Shown in pieces: positions 18,349-27,400 of a stretch of DNA of 64,000 nucleotides. The position numbers and the translations under genes were made by a program. This DNA comes from Paenibacillus xylanexedens (GTDB lineage: Bacteria; Bacillota; Bacilli; Paenibacillales; Paenibacillaceae), in the NCBI RefSeq assembly GCF_001908275.1, contig NZ_CP018620.1:2418001-2482000 (forward strand). Direction: 5' to 3'. Numbering within the stretch: the stretch's first letter is position 1; the number at the start of each line of letters is the position of its first letter. A model generated the notes under the pieces. The model did not search any database and was not told where the DNA came from. It saw only the letters and a program-made list of their open reading frames with translations.

Positions 18349-20166
18349 ATGCTTGGCAAAATGAAGAGAATCTTAATAGGCAAGCCCATGAAATCGGCTG
18401 AACTGGATGGAGAAAAATTGGGGAAATGGAAGGCACTCGCCATCCTGTCCTCGGATGCCCTATCGTCCGTTGCCTACGGTACGGAACAGATTTTGCTGGT
18501 ACTCGTTGCGGCCGGATTCGCCGCCCTGTGGTACTCCGTTCCGATTTCCATCGCCGTGCTGGGATTACTCGTCATTTTAATTTTTTCTTATCGCCAGACG
18601 ATATTTGCTTATCCAACAGGGGGCGGCGCTTATATCGTAGCCAAGGATAACCTGGGTACAACATCCAGTCTGATTGCCGGAGGATCTCTGCTGGTCGATT
18701 ATATTCTGACCGTTGCAGTAAGTTCATCCGCAGGTACGGATGCGATTACGTCGGCTTTTCCTATGCTGCATGACTACAGTGTTGTGATTGCTCTGATTAT
18801 GATTGTTTTTCTAACCATTATGAATTTGCGGGGAGTGACGGAGTCAGCGTCTGTGCTGGCGATCCCCATCTATCTGTTTATCTTTTCGATTGCGATCCTG
18901 ATTATCTCGGGCGGAATCAAATTTCTTGCCGGGGGGATGGAAGCAGCTGCACCAGAATTCGGAACTAGTCTATCCCATGTGAGTATGTTTCTGTTATTAA
19001 AAGCATTCAGCTCCGGTTGTTCGGCCTTGACTGGCGTGGAAGCGGTAAGTAACGCGATCCCGAACTTCAAGCAGCCTGCCGAGAAAAATGCCGCGGGTAC
19101 ATTACTGCTCATGGGTTGTATATTGGGAGCTATGTTCATCGGCATCACCTTACTGGCTTATGGGTACGGAGTGAAGCCTGATCCCAAAGCAACGGTCATT
19201 TCCCAGATTGCTGAAGCGACGTTTGGCAGGGGCACGATGTATTTTATCATCCAGGGTGTAACGGCACTGATCCTGTTCTTGGCAGCCAACACAGCATATT
19301 CCGCTTTTCCGCTGTTATCCTTCATGATGGCAAAGGATAAATACATGCCGCATGCATTTATGGTCAGAGGAGACCGCCTTGGTTTCTCAAACGGGATCAT
19401 TTTCCTCAGTGTGATGTCTGCGCTGCTGGTGGTCGGGTTCAAAGGGAATACGGAAAGCCTGATTCCGCTCTATGCGGTAGGGGTGTTCATTCCATTTACC
19501 CTGTCACAGCTCGGTATGATGATTCGCTGGATCAAAGTCAAGCCGTCTGGCTGGCAGATGAAGTTGCTGGTCAATACCGTCGGTATGCTGACCACATTAT
19601 CGATTACCCTGATCTTTATTTTCACCAAGTTCACACAGACATGGGTCATCTTTATCTTTTTGCCGCTCGTTGTTTATGTGTTCATGCGTATTCACCGTCA
19701 TTATTGCAACATTGCCGATGAGCTGCGAATTGACATTCAGATGGAAAAACCAGCCCACAAAGGCAATACCATTATTATTCCTGTCGCAGGCATTACCCGG
19801 GTCGTCATGAATACGATCAGTTATGCGCAGACGATGTCGGATCACGTGGTCGCGCTGTATATTGGATTCGATGATGAGGCCATACGCAAGATGGAGCAGA
19901 AGTGGGAAGAGTGGAATCCAGGTGTTCGTCTGGTCGTGATCAAATCGAGATACCGCAGCATTATGGGGCCGCTGAAGAAATTCATTGATACCGTAGAGTG
20001 GAAAACGGCCGAGACCGATCACATCACCGTATTGATTCCGCAATTCATCACCAAGCACTGGTGGCAAAATGTACTGCATAACCAGACCAGCTTCATGATC
20101 CGGGCTTATCTGATCAATTACAAAGACGTGATTGTCACCACGGTGCCATATCATCTTAATCGTTAA
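18349..20166 (+). CDS. kimA: High-affinity potassium importer KimA (formerly YdaO), APC superfamily
   Basis: Close in length and sequence to B. subtilis KimA: LKALAILSSDALSSVAYGTEQIL-like N-terminus, YPTGGGAYIVAKDNLG, GGSLLVDYILTVAVSSSAGTDAITSAFP, LKAFSSGCSALTGVEAVSNAIP and FTVRGDRLGFSNG-like HAFMVRGDRLGFSNGI. About twelve helices are followed by a cytoplasmic C-terminal domain (IIIPVAGITRVVMNTISYAQ) that binds cyclic di-AMP in homologues. It imports K+ with protons. ATG 18349 has AAGGA 10 bases upstream; ATG 18343 is too close to the ribosome site. In B. subtilis a c-di-AMP riboswitch precedes kimA; the 167 bases before this start show none of its conserved blocks that I can recognise. Confidence 0.93.
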   Translation: MLGKMKRILIGKPMKSAELDGEKLGKWKALAILSSDALSSVAYGTEQILLVLVAAGFAALWYSVPISIAVLGLLVILIFSYRQTIFAYPTGGGAYIVAKDNLGTTSSLIAGGSLLVDYILTVAVSSSAGTDAITSAFPMLHDYSVVIALIMIVFLTIMNLRGVTESASVLAIPIYLFIFSIAILIISGGIKFLAGGMEAAAPEFGTSLSHVSMFLLLKAFSSGCSALTGVEAVSNAIPNFKQPAEKNAAGTLLLMGCILGAMFIGITLLAYGYGVKPDPKATVISQIAEATFGRGTMYFIIQGVTALILFLAANTAYSAFPLLSFMMAKDKYMPHAFMVRGDRLGFSNGIIFLSVMSALLVVGFKGNTESLIPLYAVGVFIPFTLSQLGMMIRWIKVKPSGWQMKLLVNTVGMLTTLSITLIFIFTKFTQTWVIFIFLPLVVYVFMRIHRHYCNIADELRIDIQMEKPAHKGNTIIIPVAGITRVVMNTISYAQTMSDHVVALYIGFDDEAIRKMEQKWEEWNPGVRLVVIKSRYRSIMGPLKKFIDTVEWKTAETDHITVLIPQFITKHWWQNVLHNQTSFMIRAYLINYKDVIVTTVPYHLNR

Positions 20167-20270
20167 CTCGAACGGTTCAACGCTTCACCCCGTTTGGAAG
20201 ATTTACAGATTATTGTAAAATGAGTCGCGTTCTTTAATAGGTATACGTTCATATTCCATTTACACATCGA

Positions 20271-20314
20271 ACCGCAAGGATATCTCCAAAAAGGAGAGTT
20301 CTTGCGGTTTTTTT
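20271..20314 (+). terminator. Rho-independent terminator of kimA
   Basis: ACCGCAAGGA and TCTTGCGGT enclose an inner stem TCTCC/GGAGA, with a T7 tail. The remaining 20315-20510 holds no gene or recognised site other than the ugpA ribosome region. Confidence 0.85.
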
Positions 20315-20510
20315 GTCGTGAAATCCGGTCTGGATACCGCTTTCGAATGGATACACATTTGCGTAAAGTCCCTTGTCCATGATTAACGTTACGTTGATTC
20401 AGAATGAATTTTGCTGTGACATTCGACTCTTACACTAGATAACGTGGTGCTGAAGTTGATGTAACATTCCACACACACTGAATGCGTGAAACAAGGGGGA
20501 AGAAAATCCG

Positions 20511-21473
20511 ATGAGTGAGCTTGATAACCGGATCAGCTTGCCCGCCGCCAAACGGCGCGTATCCGGTACGAGTGAGCGACGGACAGCCTCGCTGCGTGTG
20601 CAGCGAATGCGGGAGAATCTGCTGGCCTATGGTTTCCTGGCACCATCGCTGCTTTTGTTTGCAGTGTTTCTGTTTTACCCGATGTTTAAGTCCGTGTATC
20701 TCAGTCTGCATTCCACAGATCCGACGGGGCAGATTGCGGCTTATGTAGGACTGGATAACTTCAAGGCGGTGTTCCAATCAGGACTGTTTATGCAAGGGAT
20801 GAAAGTGACATTACTATTTGTCCTGTTTACAGTGCCTACGGGTATGTTGGCTGCTCTGATTCTGGCTGCACTGACCCACAATAGGTTCAAGGGAATGCGT
20901 GTGTTCCAATTTGTATTCTCTCTGCCCGTGGTGTTATCCGTGGGTTCGTCAGCAGTCATCTGGAAGTTTCTGTTCCATCCGACCCTGGGCATGCTGAATT
21001 ATCTGCTTGGCAAAGTAGGCATTGATCCAATTCCTTGGCTTACCAGCCCGGATTGGGCATTGATCTCGATCTCCATCATGACAATCTGGATGAACCTTGG
21101 ATTCAATTACATTATTCTATCTAGTGGTTTGGCAGGCATCCCGGATGAGATCTACGAGAGCGCCAAGATTGACGGTGCAGGACCATTGCTGACGTTTCGC
21201 AAAATTTCGATGCCGCTACTGTCACCAACGCTATTCTTTGTCACGGTTGTATCGATCATTGGTGCTTTTCAATCGTTCGGTCAGATCAACATTCTAACCC
21301 GGGGTGGTCCGATGGACAGTACAAATGTTTTTGTATATTCCATCTATCAGGAAGCCTTTGTTAATTTCCGCTTTGGTACAGGTAGTGCACAGGCACTGAT
21401 TCTGTTCGTGGTGATTATGTTGCTGACCCTGATCCAGTTCAAATGGGTAGAAAGGAAAGTGCATTACCAATGA
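20511..21473 (+). CDS. ugpA: ABC transporter permease, UgpA-like
   Basis: Inner-membrane subunit of a carbohydrate/glycerophosphodiester importer. 320 residues with six helices; the cytoplasmic EAA loop is YESAKIDGAGPLLTFRKISMPLLSP near 217, which docks the ATPase. The N-terminal 35 residues are basic and cytoplasmic. The start at ATG 20511 has AAGGGGG about 12 bases upstream. The next permease overlaps by four bases (ATGA). The Ugp assignment rests mainly on the binding protein downstream; no ATPase gene is present, so a shared one such as MsmX/UgpC must serve. Confidence 0.85.
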   Translation: MSELDNRISLPAAKRRVSGTSERRTASLRVQRMRENLLAYGFLAPSLLLFAVFLFYPMFKSVYLSLHSTDPTGQIAAYVGLDNFKAVFQSGLFMQGMKVTLLFVLFTVPTGMLAALILAALTHNRFKGMRVFQFVFSLPVVLSVGSSAVIWKFLFHPTLGMLNYLLGKVGIDPIPWLTSPDWALISISIMTIWMNLGFNYIILSSGLAGIPDEIYESAKIDGAGPLLTFRKISMPLLSPTLFFVTVVSIIGAFQSFGQINILTRGGPMDSTNVFVYSIYQEAFVNFRFGTGSAQALILFVVIMLLTLIQFKWVERKVHYQ

Positions 21474-22291
21474 GTGCGACATGGACCAAAACGCTGTTGT
21501 ATGTATTACTGACGATCTGTGCAGCACTTGTGTTGTATCCGGTGATGTACACCTTTTTCATGGCCGTCATGACGCCGGAAGATGCTAGCGCTTATCCGCC
21601 GCATATCATTCCAAATTCAATCGATCTGTCCAACTTTAGCGAAGTATTTGATATTGTTCCGATCGGTCGATTTATCGGCAATACCTTTCTTGTCGCAGGA
21701 CTGACAACGCTTGGTCAATTGATTACAGCCAGTATGGCAGCCTATGCTTTTGCGAAAATGCAGTTCAAAGGCAAAAACGTCATCTTCAGCATGTTTGTCG
21801 CAACGATGATGATTCCATGGGAAGTGACGATGATCCCCAACTACCTGACAGTTCGCAGTTGGGGCTGGCTAGATAGTTACCAGGGGCTTACCGTGCCGTT
21901 TCTGGCAACGGCGTTTGGTACATTCCTGCTAAGACAGTTCTTCATGCAACTACCCAAGGAACTGTTCGAGGCAGCGAGGATCGACGGTTGTGGTCATATT
22001 CGTTATTTCATATCGCATGTCTTGCCTTTGTCCCGTCCGGCACTTGGAACACTGGCAATCTATTCATTCTTAAGTATGTACAATTCGTATCTCTGGCCGC
22101 TGCTGGTGACAAATACACCGGAAATGAGAACCGCTCAGATCGGGATCTCGATGCTGGAGTTCCAGGAATCCACAGCGTGGAATCTGGTATTTGCCGGAAC
22201 AGCAATGGTCATTCTACCATCCTTACTGTTATTGATTTTCGGGTTGAAACAGCTTGTCCGCGGAATGGCCGCAGGCGCGCTGAAGGGGTAA
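21470..22291 (+). CDS. ugpE: ABC transporter permease, UgpE-like
   Basis: Partner permease of the MalG/UgpE type, 273 residues, six helices; EAA loop LFEAARIDGCGHIRYFISHVLPLSRPAL near 165. ATG 21470 overlaps the ugpA stop as ATGA, typical of coupled translation; the upstream in-frame ATG at 21443 has no ribosome site. After its stop, a ~190-base palindromic MITE-like element separates it from the binding-protein gene, which may lower or change expression between the two parts of the operon. Confidence 0.85.
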   Translation: MSATWTKTLLYVLLTICAALVLYPVMYTFFMAVMTPEDASAYPPHIIPNSIDLSNFSEVFDIVPIGRFIGNTFLVAGLTTLGQLITASMAAYAFAKMQFKGKNVIFSMFVATMMIPWEVTMIPNYLTVRSWGWLDSYQGLTVPFLATAFGTFLLRQFFMQLPKELFEAARIDGCGHIRYFISHVLPLSRPALGTLAIYSFLSMYNSYLWPLLVTNTPEMRTAQIGISMLEFQESTAWNLVFAGTAMVILPSLLLLIFGLKQLVRGMAAGALKG

Positions 22292-22434
22292 GGAGTAAGA
22301 AAGTTTTACAACTATTTAATTGAAGTGGAAGCTCTGAAGGTTTTGATCTAAAGATTTTAATTTAGAGGTTTTGAATTAAAGCTTGTATCTTCGGTTTTAG
22401 ATACCAGGAGCGAACAAAATGAGGCTCGTGCTTC

Positions 22435-22627
22435 AAATAAAATGTTGAAATGAACGACGGTAGTAGTGGAGGGGACGAAATCGATTCTGAAGAAGCAAAG
22501 CGTTCGCCTTTATCCCCGGATTTTCCCCTTTGAGAGGGGGAGTGAGAAAAATCCGGGGATAACAGCGATCAAAAGAACGATTCGTCACCGTAACGGCCAC
22601 ACCGCGTCATCCCCAAGATTTTATTGT
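22435..22627 (+). mobile_element. MITE-like palindromic element, copy A
   Basis: Imperfect palindrome whose centre carries AGCGTTCGCCTTTATCCCC-type sequence at 22499-22517 and, opposite, AAATCCGGGGATAACAGCG at 22549-22566. The outer ends CAAATAAAATGTTGAAATGA and the reverse complement of the region near 22605-22627 (ACAATAAAATCTTGGGGATGA) are similar. The core is shared with copies at 51507 and 59554. It sits between ugpE and ugpB and leaves the ugpB ribosome site intact 15 bases downstream. Exact ends are uncertain by several bases. Confidence 0.65.
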
Positions 22628-22659
22628 ACGCGAGTCATATAAAAGGAGAGCGATTTCGT

Positions 22660-24018
22660 TTGAAAAAAAGAGGAACATTTGCATTAATGCTGGCTGCACT
22701 CATGTTGGTCATTTCCGCTTGCGGAACAAAAGCTGAAACAAGCAGCCCGGCAAGTGGAGCACAAGCAGAAGCAGCCGCAGCCGAAACAACACAATTGACG
22801 TGGTGGCATTCCATGTCTGGCGCAGGGGAGAAAGCCATTAACCAACTCGCTTCCGACTTTAACGCTAGCCATCCCGACATTCAGGTGAAACCCATCTATC
22901 AAGGGAAGTACGATGAGAGTCTGAATAAACTCAAAGCATCCATGGGCTCAGACAGCGGTCCTGACATTATCCAGGTCTATGAGATCGGTAGCAAGTTCAT
23001 GATCGATTCGGGCATGATTACGCCAGTACAGCAGTTCATCGACAAGGATCAGTTCGACCTGTCCCAACTGGAGCCAAACATTATCAGATATTACACCATC
23101 GATGGCAAATTGAACGCGATGCCGTTTAACACATCCAACCCGATCCTGTACTACAACAAGGATATGTTCAAAGCAGCAGGTCTGGACCCGGAGAACCCGC
23201 CGAAGACATATGAAGAGTTTGAGCAAGCAGCAAAGGCATTGGCGAAAGACGGTAAGCCAGGTGCATCCATGGCGATCTACGGCTGGTTTATGGAACAGTT
23301 CTTCGCAAACCAGAATGCAGATTATGTAAACAATGGAAACGGAAGAACTGAAGCAGCTACAGAATCTCTGCTGAACTCCGAAGCTGGAGTGAAGACATTA
23401 ACGTGGTGGAAAAAGATGATTGATGAGAAGACCCTCTCCAATCTGGGACGTAGCACAGACGATACAACAGCAGCATTTACCGCTCAGCAAATCGGTATGA
23501 CCCTTGATTCAACAGCTGGCCTGCGTAAAATCGTAGAAGGTTCAGGTGGCAAGTTTGAACTGGGAACAGGCTTCCTGCCTCGTCCAGCGGATGCCAAAGA
23601 AGGCGGCGTTGTAGTGGGTGGAGCAAGCTTGTACATCATGAACAACAAATCAGAAGCGCAACAACAAGCGGCATGGGAATTCATCAAGTATTTGGCTACA
23701 CCAGAGGTACAAGCGAACTGGAGTGTTGCGACAGGATACTTCCCTATTACGACAGCAGCCTACAATGAGCAAGTATTAAAGGATAATATGGCGAAGTACC
23801 CGCAATTCCAGACAGCAGTCGATCAATTGCACGCTTCCGCAGATTCGACAGCAACATCCGGGGCATTAATGGGTGTATTCCCGGAAGCCAGACAACTTGT
23901 CGAAGGAGCGATTGAAACGGTCCTGAATGGACAAGGTACACCACAGGAAGCATTGGATGCAGCAGCCAAACAAATTACAGACAAGATTGCGCAATATAAC
24001 AGCACGGTGAAGAAATAA
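22660..24018 (+). CDS. ugpB: Extracellular solute-binding lipoprotein, UgpB-like, TTG start
   Basis: Binds the substrate outside the membrane and delivers it to UgpAE. Lipoprotein signal LKKRGTFALMLAALMLVISAC with the lipidated cysteine in VISAC-G. The mature part resembles E. coli UgpB: WWHSMSGAGEKAINQLASDFN, PDIIQVYEIGSKFM, MPFNTSNPILYYNKDMFKAAGLDPENPPKT, VGGASLYIMN and TGYFPITTAAYN. TTG 22660 is chosen because AAAGGAG lies 11 bases upstream and it gives a normal signal peptide; 452 residues. Substrate is inferred as glycerol-3-phosphate or glycerophosphodiesters, but a sugar is possible because the family is broad. Confidence 0.88.
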   Translation: MKKRGTFALMLAALMLVISACGTKAETSSPASGAQAEAAAAETTQLTWWHSMSGAGEKAINQLASDFNASHPDIQVKPIYQGKYDESLNKLKASMGSDSGPDIIQVYEIGSKFMIDSGMITPVQQFIDKDQFDLSQLEPNIIRYYTIDGKLNAMPFNTSNPILYYNKDMFKAAGLDPENPPKTYEEFEQAAKALAKDGKPGASMAIYGWFMEQFFANQNADYVNNGNGRTEAATESLLNSEAGVKTLTWWKKMIDEKTLSNLGRSTDDTTAAFTAQQIGMTLDSTAGLRKIVEGSGGKFELGTGFLPRPADAKEGGVVVGGASLYIMNNKSEAQQQAAWEFIKYLATPEVQANWSVATGYFPITTAAYNEQVLKDNMAKYPQFQTAVDQLHASADSTATSGALMGVFPEARQLVEGAIETVLNGQGTPQEALDAAAKQITDKIAQYNSTVKK

Positions 24019-24041
24019 TTGTAGGCTAATCTCGAAATAAA

Positions 24042-24070
24042 GATGCGGCGATCAATCCTGATCGTCGTAT
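24042..24070 (+). terminator. Hairpin terminator after ugpB
   Basis: ATGCGGCGATCA pairs with TGATCGTCGTAT (12 pairs, two G-U) around ATCCTG; the T-rich tail is short. The remaining A+T-rich stretch to 24349 shows no gene. Confidence 0.6.
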
Positions 24071-24349
24071 TGTTATGCCTGTGTCTTGAAATTCTATAAG
24101 ACTTAAGTCTGTTTTTTTTGAGAAGGGATAGAAAGATGCTGTAAATAAGTGTCGAAATACGAAACGATCTATATCTTGTGTGTTAATTTATCTGACGTAA
24201 ATGGTTTAATGTGCACATGAATATGACTCAAAAAGATCAAAAAGACATAATTTCGATTTTAAATTAGTCCTATTTAGCTTTAAAGAAGAGAAAATTATTT
24301 CTTTCTGTAATGTGTATGTTCTATTTTATTTCATAACGAAGAAATAATG

Positions 24350-24378
24350 TTTACACGAGTCTGTTATTCAGTTATCTT
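24350..24378 (+). promoter_or_regulatory. Probable SigA promoter of the surface nuclease/nucleotidase gene
   Basis: TTTACA at 24350-24355 and TATCTT at 24373-24378 with a 17-base spacer, 70 bases before the start codon. I looked for PhoP boxes (TTAACA-type repeats every 11 bases) and found no convincing array. Confidence 0.45.
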
Positions 24379-24447
24379 ATATTTGAACTAATGTACAAGG
24401 TGTCTGAACAAATGATTGAAAATTCAAAACATGGGGGTAGGAAAAAG

Positions 24448-27400
24448 ATGCAAAGTAAGCAAATAAAGAGTTGGCTCAGGTTATTCTTAGCTGTGGTCCT
24501 GCTGATTACGGGTGCAATTCCGGCTGGATTGTTCAGCAGTAAGGCAGCCGCTGCGGATGAGCCGCTAACAGTTGCAGAGGCGCTCGCTCTTGGTTCGGAT
24601 GATTCAACCGCCACTGTTGAAGGTTATGTTGTCGGGACCTACAGCAACGGTCCAAGTGTAAATTTGAATCCACCCTTTACTGTAGACACTAATTTTGCAA
24701 TTGCTGATAGTCCAACCGAAACAAATCTTAGTAAGATGATGCCTGTTCAAGTACCCACAACTGCTCCTCGCAGCACGTTCGGACTACAAAGCAATCCCTC
24801 CTTATATCAATCCAAAGTACGTATTAACAACGGTACGTTATCTCAATATTTCACTTCTAAAGGTATACGATCCGTTACATCAACAACTTTTCAACTGATT
24901 GATGATACACCGGAAACGGAAGTGGCTAATGTCACAGCTAATCCGTCCCCAGGGGCCGTTCCGTCAGGAACACAGGTTACTTTGGGAACAACTACAGTTG
25001 GTGCTGCCGTATACTACAAGTTAAATGATGAAAATGCGTTTCTTCCTTACACAGTTCCCATCACGGTGAATGATGCTATGCACATTGAAGCTTATGCACA
25101 TAAAGAGGGCTTACTGGATAGTGCAATTGCTTTATTTAATTATACGATCGTTGACAATACTCCAATTTCAATCTCTGATGCCAGAAACAAGCCTGAAAAC
25201 TCTCCGGTTACCGTTCAAGGGATTGTAACCTACCGAGAGGAATCCGGAGGAATGGCGAATCTATATATTCAGGATGAGAATGCTGGAATCGTCATTCGTG
25301 GTACAGATTCATCCGTTGAGCCAGGTGACCGGATTGAAGCGTATGGTCCGCTCACCATTTATAACGGTCTACTCCAGGTAGAGAAGGATAAAGCAGGATT
25401 TCCAGGCGGTTATATTAAGATCTTGGATAAAACACAAGAAATTCCTGAACCGCTTACGTTGACATCCAAAGACTTTGAGCCTGCTGAAGGCGGAGGCAAG
25501 GGTACGGGCGGCATCTATGAAGGGATGCTTGTCGAAGTCAATGGGGTCACAGTGACAAGAAGTAGCAGTTCCACCTTTTTTGCGACAGATGTGGATGGTC
25601 GAGAGATCACGATCTATGCCAAAAATAGCCCCACTGCACTGGCAGTAGGCAAAACATACGAAAAAGTGACAGGCGTCTTGACTTATCACACAAGCTATGG
25701 TCTCGAATTAATCCCACGCACAGCAGCGGATGTTGTCGAAAATCTGCTGTCTGTTACAGCTAGTGTTCCTTCAGGGGGGATTGTGAAAGGATCTACGGTG
25801 ACTTTATCCTCACCAATGGCGGGAGCAGAAATTTATTATACGGTTAATGGCACTAACCCTACACCAACATCTACGCGGTACACTGGGCCGATTAAAGTAG
25901 ATGAAGATACTGCTATTAAAGCTATTGCAGTGTCTGGTGGGAATACAAGTATTGTATATACCTATACTTACAAGGTTCTTCAGGAACTGAACAATCTTAG
26001 AATCCACGATATTCAAGGGGCCACCCATAACTCTTTGTACGATGGTTTGGCTGTGCAAAATGTGGAAGGCATTGTGACTCATGTTGTAAATGCAACTTCC
26101 TTCTACATGCAGGAGATTCCTGGCATGGAAGATAACGATGACAGAACATCTGAAGGTATTCTGGTCTATAAGTCTGCTCATGGAATGACAGTAGGTAACA
26201 AGGTGAGCGTATCTGGACAGGTGAAAGAATATGCAACAGCAACAACGGAGCTGGCGATAACGGAAATTGTAGCTACAATAATTACGGTTGAAGACAGTAA
26301 TAAAGATCTACCTGAACCTGTGGTTTTGGGTGCTAATGGTCGAATGATTCCTACCGTAATTGATTCCGATCAATTCGGCGAGTTTAATCCGGATAAGGAT
26401 GCCATTGACTTTTATGAGAGTCTTGAAGGGATGAGGGTGAAACTCGATAATGCTACCATTATCGGTCCGTATTCCAGTGAACCTGGTCTCGCTGTTGTTG
26501 TAGATAATGGTCCGAACAATCCGTTGCGCACTCCTGCGGGCGGTGTCATTCTGACAGGGGATGGTGCAGAGCCTTTTGAGAGTTCACTTAATCCGCAACG
26601 GCTGTTCATCAATAAAAAACCATCCCAAGCCGTCAAAACGGGAGACAAGCTAGGTGGCTCCATTAAAGGGGTTATGACATACTCCAATGGGAATTTTAAA
26701 GTGATTCCTGAAGGTAATCTTCCAGCAATCACACCGAGTCCCCTTGTACAAGCAATAACAAAAATTCAACCCACCGATGACAAATTGACGATTGCAACTT
26801 TCAATGTAGAGAATTTCAGTCAAAAGGATGCGGCTAGAGCTGTTAAAATTGGCGGCATTGTCGTCAATAATCTGAAAAATCCAGATATTATCGGCATTAT
26901 GGAAGTGCAAGATAATGATGGAGCAACAGACAGTGGAGCAACAGCTGCAGATGCTAGTTTCCAAACCCTAATTGATGCCATTGCAACTAAAGGTGGTCCT
27001 GCGTATAAATACACAGATATCGCTCCGGAAAATAACAAGGATGGCGGAGCACCAGGTGCCAATATTCGTGTAGGGTTTCTGTATAATGAATCACGTGTGT
27101 CCCTGAAGCAAGGGATTAAAGGAAGTGCGACAACAGCAATTCAGGTAGACGCTGACGGAAGCTTATCCAATAATCCGGGTCGTATTGCACCAGGGGATGA
27201 GGCTTTCGCCAGCTCCCGCAAACCACTCGCCGCTGAATTCGAATTCAATGGTGAACGTGTAGTGGTGATTGCCAACCACTTCAATTCCAAAGGCGGAGAC
27301 CTGAAACCTTTTGGAAGCATACAACCTGCGACTCGAAGCAGTGAAGTTCAACGTGCGAAGCAAGCTGCGTTGGTGAATGGGTTTGTGAAAGAGTTACTGA

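Noticed and set aside
22435..22627. CRISPR-like or riboswitch interpretation of the repeated palindromes
   Set aside because: Only single dispersed copies exist with no regular spacers, and the same core occurs after unrelated genes in both orientations, which fits a mobile element better.
24300..24380. PhoP box array before the surface nuclease gene
   Set aside because: TTTACA and TTATCT are present but not in the required 11-base phasing; a plain SigA promoter explains the sequence.
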